Of a stretch of DNA of 10,140 nt, positions 1 to 7,396 are shown piece after piece. The notes beneath the pieces were generated by a model. That model saw only the letters and a list, made by a program, of their open reading frames with translations, did not search any database and was not told where the DNA came from. Position 1 is the stretch's first letter. Each line of letters opens with the position of its first letter. The stretch is taken from contig DSCZ01000523.1 in the NCBI GenBank assembly GCA_011048855.1, positions 1 to 10,140 of the forward strand. Reading direction: 5' to 3'. Origin of the DNA: Desulfobacteraceae bacterium (GTDB lineage Bacteria > Desulfobacterota > DSM-4660 > Desulfatiglandales > Desulfatiglandaceae). A program made the position numbers and the translations under genes.

Positions 1-1222
1 AACACTGTCCGATATTGAAAATCAACTGCCCGCGGTGTTCATCTTCGGAATTGTCATCCAGTTCCATGCCTTTAATCAGCCATTCCATGGCCTCCTGGTA
101 GTTCTTTTTTTGATAAAGCTCGTCCGCCTTTTGATATGCTTCGCCGGCAGTTTGCTGGTCTGCTGCATGGGCGATTGATGTACCGGGCGCCAGTCGTGAC
201 AGGGCGAGCACCATCTGATTTACACCATGACCTGGTAGCGGAGGGAAGGTCAGTTCACTTTTCTTTTTCGGCGTGGAGGTTTTCTTTTCCGCCGGCGCGG
301 TCCTGTCTTTCAGCATCTTGACGGCCTGGTTCAGGTTGTCATAAGTTCCCTTTTGTTCCGCCATCCGGGTCAATTCATCCGGCGCCGCATCGAACATGAC
401 GCTCAGGAGCTTGGCATTGGCACTTTCGATAATCCTGTCCATCATGGCATGTTCGCCCTTGGTGGTAATCTTGATGGCGCCTGTCTGGCGCAGCTCCTGA
501 AAGAGCAAGTCTATGTCGATACCGAACCACTTGTACTGACCTCCGGCCTGCACCCGGTGGTGTTGTGATACGCGTTGCCAATCGGCTTCGAGAGTCGCCT
601 CGTAGGGTTCGCGCACACCGGCGAATTCCATGTCGAAGACGATAGAAATATCCGGGGTGGAACTCTGAAAACTTTCCCAGAGCAGCTCGGCGCCCTCGCG
701 GGTCAGCGCTATGGAGGCAGCGGCTTTCTGGCCTTCCATCAAAGGCGCCCTGCCTACCGCCACAGTCCTGGTCAGCGTTTCGGCTCCTTCGGTAAAAGAG
801 GTAACCAGGGCGAAACTGCCCGTGCGATAGACTATCGGTCCGGCAATTCTGCCATTTTCATGGGTTTGCTGAAGCGCCGCCTCCGCGGCCCGGACGCGAC
901 TTTCATCCGCTCCGTATGTAACAAGAAAATGGACAATGCCGCCCCCTTCGGCACGGCCGGTTCCCGCTTCTCCCGTCTCCTGGACGCGGGCGTACTTGAG
1001 GAAGGAAAACTGTGGTCTGCCGTTCTTCATGGCCAGACGGGGACGGTCGGGAAGATAATAAAAAACATCGGCTTCCTTCAATGACTGATAACAGACCAGA
1101 TCTCCGCACCGCTCCATTTTATCCAGGTTGATTTCCTGTGAGCAGGCAGGGGGAGCCCAGAAAACTACGAGCAGGATGACAACTCCGGCCACTGCTTGCA
1201 GGCCGACACACAGCTTTTTCAT
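1..1222 (-). CDS. Secreted protein of unknown function with C-terminal TPR-like segment (3' end outside window)
   Basis: The frame is open from an ATG at 1222 to the window edge, giving 407 residues without a stop. GGAGGG lies 7 bases before the ATG. Residues 1-28 form a Sec-type signal peptide (K3, hydrophobic core 11-22, then A-P-P-A-C-S), so the product should be periplasmic or outside the cell; P-P-A-C is a poor lipobox. A block starting V-F-Y-Y-L-P (residues 53-58) is followed by beta-rich sequence to about residue 235. Similar blocks occur in the products of 3602-5131 and, more weakly, 2586-3596. Residues 310-322 are a Lys/Pro/Thr-rich linker. Residues 360-407 have TPR spacing (A-Y-x-x-A, then N-Y-x-E-A-M), which suggests protein-protein contact. 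It lies 14 bases after the 431-codon gene, so it belongs to that operon. I do not recognise the family; the function is unknown. Confidence 0.85.
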   Translation of the reverse strand, partial: MKKLCVGLQAVAGVVILLVVFWAPPACSQEINLDKMERCGDLVCYQSLKEADVFYYLPDRPRLAMKNGRPQFSFLKYARVQETGEAGTGRAEGGGIVHFLVTYGADESRVRAAEAALQQTHENGRIAGPIVYRTGSFALVTSFTEGAETLTRTVAVGRAPLMEGQKAAASIALTREGAELLWESFQSSTPDISIVFDMEFAGVREPYEATLEADWQRVSQHHRVQAGGQYKWFGIDIDLLFQELRQTGAIKITTKGEHAMMDRIIESANAKLLSVMFDAAPDELTRMAEQKGTYDNLNQAVKMLKDRTAPAEKKTSTPKKKSELTFPPLPGHGVNQMVLALSRLAPGTSIAHAADQQTAGEAYQKADELYQKKNYQEAMEWLIKGMELDDNSEDEHRGQLIFNIGQC

Positions 1223-1236
1223 GGTTCATCCCTCCT

Positions 1237-2532
1237 TCATCTCTTCTGGATTACTCCCTTGAAACCCTTTATTCCCCCGGCTTTTTCTTTCGTGTCTACC
1301 TGTTCGAGCCGCGGCTTAACCCAGACCGTCCAGTCATGGGTGGCGGTCTCGCCTGCAGCGATACCAAGAATAATGGACACTTCCTTGCCGGCCCAGTGGC
1401 TGAGGTCGACATCGATGCTGACCGGCTCTTCCGGCGACACGTGTTTACTGAATAACGCTACATATTCCCCGCCTTCACGGGCCCAAATTTTGAACGTCGC
1501 CCCGTCGGAATCTCTGGCGCCCCTGATGAACGCTGCCGTTGCCCTGAAATGAACCGATTCATTCAGGATCATTTTCGGGTACTCTCCTCTTATCCACCCT
1601 CCCTGCCTCTTTCTGGGATGGGTCCGCAGAAGAGATTCGGCGCCTATGTCCGGATTTACCTTTGCGCTTGCAGCGGTCATCACATAGCCCTGTTTGTCAC
1701 TCACCCTGCCGGGATACGACAGACGAAGCATTTTCCCGTCCGGCGATCCGCTCTTCCATTGTGCCGCGCTCACATTTTTAAAAAAATCGTACCTGCCGAC
1801 AACCGGCACAGATTCTTCATCTGTTTCAGAAGAATCATCCGGTTGTTCAGCTTTTCCTTCTATTTCCCCTCTCGCCTGCAGCACGCTGCCTGCGGGTATA
1901 AACACACCGGGCAACGGCTTTGTTTCCTGCTCTTCATCATCGGCCAGGGCTACCGCTTCTTCTTCATCCGTGGCGGGCGGCTGGTCCGGAGCGTCGCTGT
2001 CGCTCCATGTTTTTACCAGGTCATAGACCAGTTTTCCGAATGGTCGGTCTTCGTGGCCTTCCCGAACCAGGAAAAGTTCGACCTGATCGGATTCCACTAC
2101 TTCTTCAGAATCGTCCCAGTCGCTTCCCCAGTCGCTTTTTTTCTTGCGGATGGTCAGCCGCGCTTTTCCGGACGTCCCCTGAATCGGATTCAAAGAGGTT
2201 TCAAAGCTGTCCAGCGGAACCCCCCACTCGAGAATCCTTCCGTCCACATAAACACCGTCAGCCCGCTTAACATTTTCATATGTTACGTCGAGCACCAGTG
2301 CGTTGCCTCTTCGCTCGGCCACTTCAACCCTGCCGATATGACCCTTGTATGTCCCCAGCCACTCATCCATGGCCTGTTCGAGGCCCTCTTCCGCCGCCCT
2401 GCCCAGAGCATCAGTCAGGGTCTGCAGAAAACCTCCCTTCTCCGCATTGGTACTTTCTGCTTCCTGCGCTGCCGCAGGAAGACCCGCAAACACCAGTAAC
2501 GCGGCGATACAACCAGCCAGTATTGTTTTCAT
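1237..2532 (-). CDS. Secreted two-module beta-sandwich protein with acidic linker, function unknown
   Basis: The start is an ATG at 2532 with a perfect AGGAGG 7 bases upstream; the product has 431 residues. Residues 1-22 are a signal peptide ending in A-A-A before Q-E. After a short helical stretch (about 33-58), residues 62-177 look like one beta-rich module with many alternating hydrophobic residues and the end motif R-P-F-G-K-L-V-Y-D. Residues 178-245 form a linker very rich in Asp, Glu, Pro and Ser. Residues 246-410 resemble a carbohydrate-binding-like or NPCBM-like beta sandwich: Y-D-F-F-K-N-V-S near the start, G-G-W-I-R-G-E-Y-P near 311, and V-D-L-S-H-W-A-G-K-E-V with a terminal D-W-T-V-W-V-K-P. 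The fold assignment is inferred from pattern; no catalytic residues are evident. It sits 53 bases after its upstream neighbour and 14 before the next gene, inside the minus-strand operon. It may bind a ligand or a partner at the cell surface or in the periplasm. Confidence 0.85.
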   Translation of the reverse strand: MKTILAGCIAALLVFAGLPAAAQEAESTNAEKGGFLQTLTDALGRAAEEGLEQAMDEWLGTYKGHIGRVEVAERRGNALVLDVTYENVKRADGVYVDGRILEWGVPLDSFETSLNPIQGTSGKARLTIRKKKSDWGSDWDDSEEVVESDQVELFLVREGHEDRPFGKLVYDLVKTWSDSDAPDQPPATDEEEAVALADDEEQETKPLPGVFIPAGSVLQARGEIEGKAEQPDDSSETDEESVPVVGRYDFFKNVSAAQWKSGSPDGKMLRLSYPGRVSDKQGYVMTAASAKVNPDIGAESLLRTHPRKRQGGWIRGEYPKMILNESVHFRATAAFIRGARDSDGATFKIWAREGGEYVALFSKHVSPEEPVSIDVDLSHWAGKEVSIILGIAAGETATHDWTVWVKPRLEQVDTKEKAGGIKGFKGVIQKR

Positions 2533-2585
2533 TTCACGCCTCCTTTATTCGTCGGAACCTTTGAAATTCCTTTCCCGTTTTCTTT

Positions 2586-3596
2586 TCAATCCAGCGTCTT
2601 CCCCTCTATGTCACCCTGTTCGTTGAGGTCGCGATAATCAGTCACATCAAGCAGGGTTTCCCCTTTTTTCGCGGTCCAGGGTCCGACGTCGCGGCTTCCG
2701 TCATTAAGAATACGGGTAACACGGAAACGATAGGGTTCATCAAGATCCCGGGAAAGCTTGAAATCAATACGACTACGGTATTCACTGTCCGGTCTGAAGG
2801 TTACTTCTTCCACCAGGTCCCGTCCCGGCGTAGGAATGGCCACCTCTACTATTTTCGCGTACAGATCCGGATCCAGTTCTTCCAGAAAATCAAAACAAAA
2901 AACATCCATCCCGGTATACCCGCGAACCATGCGCCCCCCCAGATCGGTGCGTCTGAACTTATGGGGAAACGCCTCCATATCCAGGTCAATGGGGAGGGTG
3001 GATACGACAACAGTTTCCGACTCGTTCCACTCGTCTCCTTCCCGCCGCAGTCCCGAGAGATACTCTTCAAGGGTGATGCTCACCTGGGTTTGACCTGCAT
3101 TTACAGATTCCCACAGGATTTCCGTAAGATATCTATCCAGAAGAAGAACCAGATGCTCGTCGGCCCATCGGCTTCCCTGTTTCCATTCCCTGCTTTGATC
3201 AGCAAAAAGAAGTTTCACCATTGTTTCAGCTACCGGCATGCTTCTCAGCCGGGGATTGGAAATGCCGTGGTCGCGCAGAGCGCTTCGAATCCTGGCCGGG
3301 GTCCCGCCGTCACGATCACGCTCGATTCCCATGTTGAGAATGCCCTTGACCCAGAACAGCTCACTGTCTCCGGTGCCTGAACGTCCGCCGTACCGGTAAA
3401 CATCGAATCCATAGTCCGGCTCATGGTCAGTACTAGATCCCAGGGCGGGACGGGCCGGCGCGAGATACCAGATGCTTGTATCCTGATGATCCTGAAACAC
3501 CCTTACTCCATCAATATCCCGATAGGTTCCCAGGTCCGGCGCCGCCTGGACGGACAGCGGGAACAACAGAACAATCAGCAGAACCATCAGTCTCAC
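2586..3596 (-). CDS. Secreted protein of unknown function, diverged relative of its operon neighbours
   Basis: The likely start is GTG at 3596, with AAGGAG about 8 bases upstream that overlaps the end of the preceding gene; an ATG three codons later is the alternative. The 336-residue product has a signal peptide at residues 1-18 (L-rich core, then V-Q-A before A-P) and no further membrane segment. A block around S-I-W-Y-L-A-P (41-47) corresponds in position and pattern to V-F-Y-Y-L-P in two other operon products. Other visible elements are a Val/Ile-rich strand pattern near 172-184 and a C-terminal Y-R-F-R-V-T-R-I-L-N-D-G with G-P-W (289-307). That end resembles Y-Q-Y-R-L-M-L-V-K with E-T-E-W in the upstream protein. 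These similarities were judged by eye. Its start lies 5 bases after the upstream stop, suggesting translational coupling. No known enzyme motif is seen; the function is unknown. Confidence 0.85.
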   Translation of the reverse strand: MRLMVLLIVLLFPLSVQAAPDLGTYRDIDGVRVFQDHQDTSIWYLAPARPALGSSTDHEPDYGFDVYRYGGRSGTGDSELFWVKGILNMGIERDRDGGTPARIRSALRDHGISNPRLRSMPVAETMVKLLFADQSREWKQGSRWADEHLVLLLDRYLTEILWESVNAGQTQVSITLEEYLSGLRREGDEWNESETVVVSTLPIDLDMEAFPHKFRRTDLGGRMVRGYTGMDVFCFDFLEELDPDLYAKIVEVAIPTPGRDLVEEVTFRPDSEYRSRIDFKLSRDLDEPYRFRVTRILNDGSRDVGPWTAKKGETLLDVTDYRDLNEQGDIEGKTLD

Positions 3597-3601
3597 GTTG
3601 A

Positions 3602-5131
3602 TTACTCCTTTTCCGACTCAGCCAGGAGCGACTCTATTCGGGAAGATCCGATAAAAAGATTCAGGCTGCGACCGTCGTTCCATTCGGTTTCTTCAATGGT
3701 TTCTCCGGACTCTTTTACCAGCATTAACCGATACTGGTACATCAATGGATCAACACCCCGATCACCCGGAACATACAGGACAAGACCGGAGGATGTGTTT
3801 TCACTTTCCGTCAAGGCCAGTTCACGTTCTGCGACGCCTGAACCTCCCGCCGTAAAGTAAGGAGAGCGGAGGCGGATCACCAGCTTGTATATGCCGAATT
3901 CAGAAAAGATAGCGGGTATGGCTTCTAGATTGACAGGACTTGCAGGCGCCAGGGCGACGCCCCTTCGCACTTCCCGGTCGATGGCTTTCAGACCTGCTTC
4001 GTACGTCGTATCCAGCGACGTGCCCAGCCATGCCACGAGAACATCATGACCCAGTACGGTGTTTACTTCCGGAAGCCTGAAGATTCGTTCAGCTTTTGGC
4101 GGAATAGGTTTGATTGCCTTGAGTTCCCTGGTAACCCGTTCCAGTTTGCTTCCTCGCATTCGATAGGCGTTGATTTCTTCAGGAATTAAAGGAAAGCTGG
4201 TCAGATTCACAAGCTTGCCCGAAGGTTTTCCCCTGCTCCACTCGTCGAATCCCTTCACCTGGCTGCCGCTGAAGCTGCCGTACCGGATTCGAATGGGTAC
4301 CGGCACCGATTCTGAATCTACCTGAACCCAGAGCCTGCCACTCAATCCTTCGCGGGAAATCTGAGCGAGTACCTCTTCCACTTCATCCTGTGTCAGGGAA
4401 AGCGTAAGCCTGAATGGTTGCCTGAGACTCGCCGGCGGGTAAACATGAATACAATCGGGCGGCAGGGAAAGTCCTGCTGCGACTGCTTCGAAATCGACCG
4501 TTGCTCCCAGGCCCTTTATAGACCGCAGATCAAGAGGGTCGGAAGGTCCAAGCCCCAGAGCTTCCCTTAAAATAGCCCTGAGGAGCATGACATCTCCTTC
4601 ACGATGGGGAGCCGCAAGTTCGGCAGTGACCATCACCGAGGGCTGGCCGGGTTCGGCAAGGTGGTTATATTGAACACTGAGACCATACCCGGATTCATTG
4701 TGTACCAGAAGAATCTCCCGGGGAAGATAATAAAATACATGGCCGGCGGCCTTGTCCTGGAAAATCAGATGACTTTCCCATCCGCAGGCCTGGCTCAAAT
4801 CATAAAGCAATGCCGGATCTTCAATGATGTCGGCAAGGTCAAGGGCTGTTCCGGGATCCGGTCCTTCCGGTTCAGGCTGGTCCGGGACTGCGACCGGCCT
4901 CAGTTGCGGAAGTTTTTTTTGGATCACGGAAGTTGGTATCCTTACCCGGGTGACAGGCTTCAGCCGCATGTCAGACACTTCTTTTGTCCCGGAAAGTCCC
5001 CGCAAAACGGGGGTTTGCTGCAGATCTTTTTCCTGTGCCTGTACCTCAGAAAGAAAAAAACCGTAAAACGCTGTCGGCAACAGGAGCATGATCAGCAGAA
5101 ACAATGTGCTCATTGAAATGGTTTTTTTCAT
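3602..5131 (-). CDS. Large secreted protein of unknown function, first large gene of the operon
   Basis: I place the start at ATG 5131 (509 residues) because the product then begins M-K-K-T-I-S with a compact signal peptide (residues 1-32, ending E-V-Q-A before Q-E-K-D), and GAGGTG lies 10 bases upstream. An ATG at 5161 would add ten residues and overlaps the stop of a small upstream reading frame as ATGA, so it remains possible. Residues 56-100 are Pro-rich. A block H-V-F-Y-Y-L-P (131-137) with following strands resembles the start of the gene at 1222, as does L-T-x-D-E-V-E-E-V-L (246-255) against L-T-x-E-G-A-E-L-L there. The C-terminus (465-509) resembles that of the next gene. No transmembrane helix follows the signal peptide, so the protein should be periplasmic or exported. 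No catalytic motif is recognised. It probably works with the three secreted products encoded downstream. Confidence 0.85.
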   Translation of the reverse strand: MKKTISMSTLFLLIMLLLPTAFYGFFLSEVQAQEKDLQQTPVLRGLSGTKEVSDMRLKPVTRVRIPTSVIQKKLPQLRPVAVPDQPEPEGPDPGTALDLADIIEDPALLYDLSQACGWESHLIFQDKAAGHVFYYLPREILLVHNESGYGLSVQYNHLAEPGQPSVMVTAELAAPHREGDVMLLRAILREALGLGPSDPLDLRSIKGLGATVDFEAVAAGLSLPPDCIHVYPPASLRQPFRLTLSLTQDEVEEVLAQISREGLSGRLWVQVDSESVPVPIRIRYGSFSGSQVKGFDEWSRGKPSGKLVNLTSFPLIPEEINAYRMRGSKLERVTRELKAIKPIPPKAERIFRLPEVNTVLGHDVLVAWLGTSLDTTYEAGLKAIDREVRRGVALAPASPVNLEAIPAIFSEFGIYKLVIRLRSPYFTAGGSGVAERELALTESENTSSGLVLYVPGDRGVDPLMYQYRLMLVKESGETIEETEWNDGRSLNLFIGSSRIESLLAESEKE

Positions 5132-5157
5132 TATCACAAAGCACCTCACGTGATATT

Positions 5158-5280
5158 TCATTTTTTCTTATCCAGAGAACCGCACCCCCCGAAAAAATCA
5201 CCTGGCCCGGCAATCACTGCAATGAAAGGTACAGGAATGCTTTTCGGTCCTTTCGGAACATCGGGTCCGACTTTCTTCAT
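5158..5280 (-). CDS. Possible 40-residue peptide at the head of the secreted-protein operon
   Basis: An ATG at 5280 opens 40 codons ending in TGA at 5158-5160. GAAGGG stands 5 bases before the ATG. The peptide starts M-K-K-V-G-P and ends S-L-D-K-K-K, with a Pro/Gly-rich and hydrophobic middle (I-P-V-P-F-I-A-V-I-A-G-P) and one Cys in F-F-G-G-C-G. It is not a normal signal peptide or clear membrane helix. Its TGA overlaps an ATG at 5161 that is in frame with the next gene (ATGA), which is the usual layout of translationally coupled genes. It lies between a promoter candidate and the operon. Against it: it is short, and no family is recognised. It could be a leader peptide, a secreted small partner, or chance. 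Confidence 0.4.
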   Translation of the reverse strand: MKKVGPDVPKGPKSIPVPFIAVIAGPGDFFGGCGSLDKKK

Positions 5281-5356
5281 TGAGGCCCTTCGTTGGTTAT
5301 TGATCGAACAGCCAGGAGCCTTTCACCGGCGGTACGACCGAATACAATCCAGCATC

Positions 5357-5383
5357 TTGAAAAAATAAACCCATGTTTTTCAA
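5357..5383. repeat. 8-bp perfect dyad with 11-base spacer, operator-like
   Basis: TTGAAAAA (5357-5364) and TTTTTCAA (5376-5383) are perfect inverted repeats separated by 11 bases. The dyad lies between the minus-strand promoter candidate at 5408-5436 and the operon start, about 20-45 bases into the predicted transcript. An AT-rich dyad in that place could be a repressor site. As RNA it would form only a weak hairpin, so it is a poor terminator. Chance occurrence in AT-rich DNA is possible. Confidence 0.3.
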
Positions 5384-5407
5384 CGAGCCCGACCACCAGT
5401 AATTCTT

Positions 5408-5436
5408 ACTATACGTTATGCCTGGTTCTTTGAAAA
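5408..5436 (-). promoter_or_regulatory. Sigma-70-type promoter candidate for the secreted-protein operon
   Basis: On the minus strand TTTTCA (5436-5431) and TATAGT (5413-5408) are separated by exactly 17 bases. TATAGT matches 5 of 6 consensus positions and TTTTCA 4 of 6. Transcription would start near 5401, leaving about 120 bases before the 40-codon frame and about 270 before ATG 5131. The same two hexamers with the same spacing occur upstream of the Fe-S gene at 9055-9083. Confidence 0.4.
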
Positions 5437-5969
5437 CCATTCATTGTGAGATTCTCTTCACATCACGGGCACTGTATGCTTCTTCACACTGGTGAACAGC
5501 AACAGCACCCGTTCAGCCGACGGATTCCTGACACATGGGCCGTCGCTGACCCGCGGCATGTTCTGCGAAAAATGCACGTCGCCCCAACGGCCATTTGAAC
5601 AAACCTCGGGTCCTGTTAAAAAGGCGTGTCACCCTCCCCCAACGGCAAGCGGGTTACAGTAAAACAATGTCATCTCTGTTATTTGTTCACGATATCATCA
5701 TCACTCAAGATATTTTTTCGATTGCATTGTGACCGTCAAAGAAGCCCGGTAGCGAAATGAGTTATTGGAAAGGCTCAACACAACATGAGCTCGGAGGAAA
5801 GGGCTTCCCGGGTTATATGCTGATTTACCAGCGTCCCTTGGCGCCCGGAGTTAATGAACAAACGTGAATATTTCGATTCTGAAGAGTACAGGCATTAACA
5901 AGTCTTATATTTCATTATCGGCACTATGTCCGTCTTGTCAAGTTTTTTGAGGTTACCGAATTGACTCAT
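5437..5969. other. Intergenic stretch with no convincing gene
   Basis: About 530 bases lie between the operon promoter and the insertion sequence. No RNA gene or strong ORF is visible. Two short open frames are noted: 56 codons without a stop on the minus strand (5628-5461, with an ATG only at 5559), and 36 codons on the plus strand (5757-5867, no ribosome binding site). The first has protein-like composition and might be a gene remnant. A GTTACC box at 5952-5957 matches the inverted-repeat core of the adjacent insertion sequence but lies outside its mapped end. Confidence 0.5.
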
Positions 5970-6029
5970 AATAAATGTTACCCAACGGGCCTCGGACATG
6001 AGATCGTTGCTTCATAATATGATGTTACC
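5970..6029 (+). repeat. Left bipartite terminal inverted repeat of the insertion sequence
   Basis: The outer block AATAAATGTTACC is at 5970-5982. The inner block TTGCTTCATAATATGATG, running into TTACC, ends at 6029. It pairs with the right end at 7215-7274 with one single-base gap; the middle, about 25 bases, is not conserved. Two conserved blocks per end suggest two transposase-contact regions. Confidence 0.75.
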
Positions 6030-6058
6030 CGACATCACTCTCCGAAGGAGGGACTATT

Positions 6059-7219
6059 ATGACTCGACGATCAAAGCAGGAGTATACCGAAGCGGTTCAT
6101 CGTCGTTACAAATGGGCTACTCGGCAGGAGAAGACATTGATTTTGGACGAGTACTGTGCAACCTGTGGATGCCATCGCAAACATGCCATCAGGGTTCTGG
6201 GGAACTTCAAGCGCTTTACCAAGCCCAGGCACGGGAAACGAGGGCGACCTTCACGGTACAATAATGAAGACATTATTGGTCCCCTGAAAAAGATCTGGCT
6301 GGCTGCAAATCTGCCGTGTTCAAAGCGCCTCAAGGTTCTGCTGCCGCTCTGGTTGCCCGGATATGAACAAACCTTTGGTCCTCTCTCTGGCGATGTACGT
6401 CACGGGCTGAACGACATGTCGCCATCAACCATGGACCGTTTCCTGCAACCCGTCCGAAGCCAGTACACAAAGCGGGGACGATCTACAACCAAGCCGGGAA
6501 CGTTGCTGAGAAAGCAGATCCCCGTTGCCACCAACCAGTGGGACGAATCGCGGCCGGGCTTCCTTGAGGCCGACACGGTGGCTCATTGCGGGGAATCCAC
6601 CGCCGGCATGTATGTCAATACCATCGACTTTGTCGATATCGCCACGGGATGGACCGAGCAGCGTGCTGTCTGGGGCAAGGGTGAGCGAGGCGTCCTTGAA
6701 CAGATCACGGACGTGGAAGCAATGCTTCCCTTTCCGATCCGTGGCTTCGACTGCGACAACGGAACCGAGTTCCTCAATTACCACTTGGTACGTCACTTCA
6801 CCGATCGCAGGCGTCCGGTTCAGTTTACGCGAAGCAGACCCTATCACAAGGATGACAATGCCCATATCGAGCAGAAAAACTGGACCCACGTACGACAATG
6901 GATTGGCTATGACCGCCTGGACCATCCCGACATGGTTCCCTTGCTCAACAAGCTCTACACAACCGAGTGGCGGCTCTTTCACAACTTCTTCTGCCCCTCC
7001 TTCAAGCTCATTGCCAAAAAAAGAGTGGGATCCAAGCACATCAAGCACTATGATGCACCCAAAACACCGTTCCAACGAGTCATGGAATCGCCGCATGTGA
7101 AAGAATCGATCAAAAGGAAGCTCACCAGGCAGCTTGAAGGACTTAACCCCTTCGTGCTAAGAAAAGCCATCGACACACGGATCAGAAAAGTCTTTCCCGT
7201 CAACACCATACGTCGGTAA
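6059..7219 (+). CDS. Transposase with integrase-type (rve) DDE catalytic core
   Basis: The 386-residue product starts at ATG 6059 behind AAGGAGGG (about 8 bases upstream). It catalyses strand transfer of the element. The N-terminal region (about 19-60) looks like a helix-turn-helix DNA-binding segment and contains Y-C-A-T-C-G-C-H-R-K-H, three Cys and two His that might hold a metal ion. A basic linker R-G-R-P-S-R follows at 61-66. The catalytic triad is visible: D172 in L-E-A-D-T-V, D233 in F-D-C-D-N-G-T-E-F, and E271 in H-I-E-Q-K-N-W, with 37 residues between the last two. D-N-G-x-E-F is typical of retroviral-integrase-like transposases. The C-terminal third is basic. The stop codon lies inside the inner block of the right terminal repeat. 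The gene looks full length and uninterrupted. I would place it near the IS481/ISNCY-like rve transposases, without certainty. Confidence 0.92.
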   Translation: MTRRSKQEYTEAVHRRYKWATRQEKTLILDEYCATCGCHRKHAIRVLGNFKRFTKPRHGKRGRPSRYNNEDIIGPLKKIWLAANLPCSKRLKVLLPLWLPGYEQTFGPLSGDVRHGLNDMSPSTMDRFLQPVRSQYTKRGRSTTKPGTLLRKQIPVATNQWDESRPGFLEADTVAHCGESTAGMYVNTIDFVDIATGWTEQRAVWGKGERGVLEQITDVEAMLPFPIRGFDCDNGTEFLNYHLVRHFTDRRRPVQFTRSRPYHKDDNAHIEQKNWTHVRQWIGYDRLDHPDMVPLLNKLYTTEWRLFHNFFCPSFKLIAKKRVGSKHIKHYDAPKTPFQRVMESPHVKESIKRKLTRQLEGLNPFVLRKAIDTRIRKVFPVNTIRR

Positions 7220-7274
7220 CATCTTTTATGAAGCACCGTTACCTCTTCCATGTTCTCTCTCGGTAACATTTATT
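7215..7274 (-). repeat. Right bipartite terminal inverted repeat of the insertion sequence
   Basis: The inner block (GGTAACATCTTTTATGAAGCA, 7215-7235) and outer block (GGTAACATTTATT, 7262-7274) mirror the left end. The transposase stop TAA (7217-7219) is inside the inner block. A third GTTACC core in the opposite orientation (7238-7243) is unique to this end and could pair with the inner core as a 6-bp hairpin. Confidence 0.75.
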
Positions 7275-7329
7275 TATGTAGCAATAGGGGGGTACGGTTG
7301 CGTTTCTGTTCTCCGTCAGTATTTTGCAC

Positions 7330-7358
7330 TTGACACGGCCGTCTGCCTGCCGTTGAAT
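7330..7358 (+). promoter_or_regulatory. Sigma-70-type promoter candidate for the TM2 gene
   Basis: A perfect -35 hexamer TTGACA (7330-7335) is followed after 17 bases by TTGAAT (7353-7358), which matches 4 of 6 positions of the -10 consensus. Transcription would begin near 7365, about 32 bases before the GTG start. It lies just outside the insertion sequence, so the gene need not depend on promoters inside the element. Confidence 0.5.
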
Positions 7359-7396
7359 GACCTGCGAAACATCTTTCGTAACAAAGGAGGAACGGG

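Larger units (their letters stand above)
5970..7274 (+). mobile_element. Complete insertion sequence, about 1.3 kb, one DDE transposase gene
   Basis: The transposase gene is bounded by long imperfect inverted repeats. The outermost 13 bases (AATAAATGTTACC) are identical in inverted orientation at 5970-5982 and 7262-7274. A second block containing TGCTTCATAA and GATGTTACC recurs inward at both ends. The GTTACC cores are 47 bases apart on both sides. The next bases outward (5969 and 7275) do not pair, which fixes the ends to within a few bases. I find no clear target-site duplication, so the element may be old or the exact ends may differ slightly. The intact transposase and good terminal repeats suggest it could still be mobile. 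I do not assign it to a named IS family with confidence. Confidence 0.8.

Noticed and set aside
1549..2499. 316-codon open frame on the plus strand
   Set aside because: It is antisense to the 431-residue secreted protein, which has a signal peptide, strong ribosome binding site and operon context. The plus-strand product is Phe/Arg/His-rich and resembles no protein.
5150..5368. 72-codon open frame on the plus strand
   Set aside because: It overlaps the operon leader and the 40-codon minus frame, has no good ribosome binding site, and has an unconvincing composition.
5757..5867. 36-codon plus-strand frame starting M-S-Y-W-K-G
   Set aside because: It has no ribosome binding site, no recognisable family and a length expected by chance; kept only as a remark in the intergenic entry.
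6425..7096. 223-codon open frame on the minus strand inside the insertion sequence
   Set aside because: It is the antisense shadow of the transposase, whose DDE residues are clear.
5960..7285. Target-site duplication of the insertion sequence
   Set aside because: Flanks around the best ends (left ...GACTCAT, right TATGTAG...) and around alternative ends at TGTTACC show no direct repeat of 3 or more bases in register.
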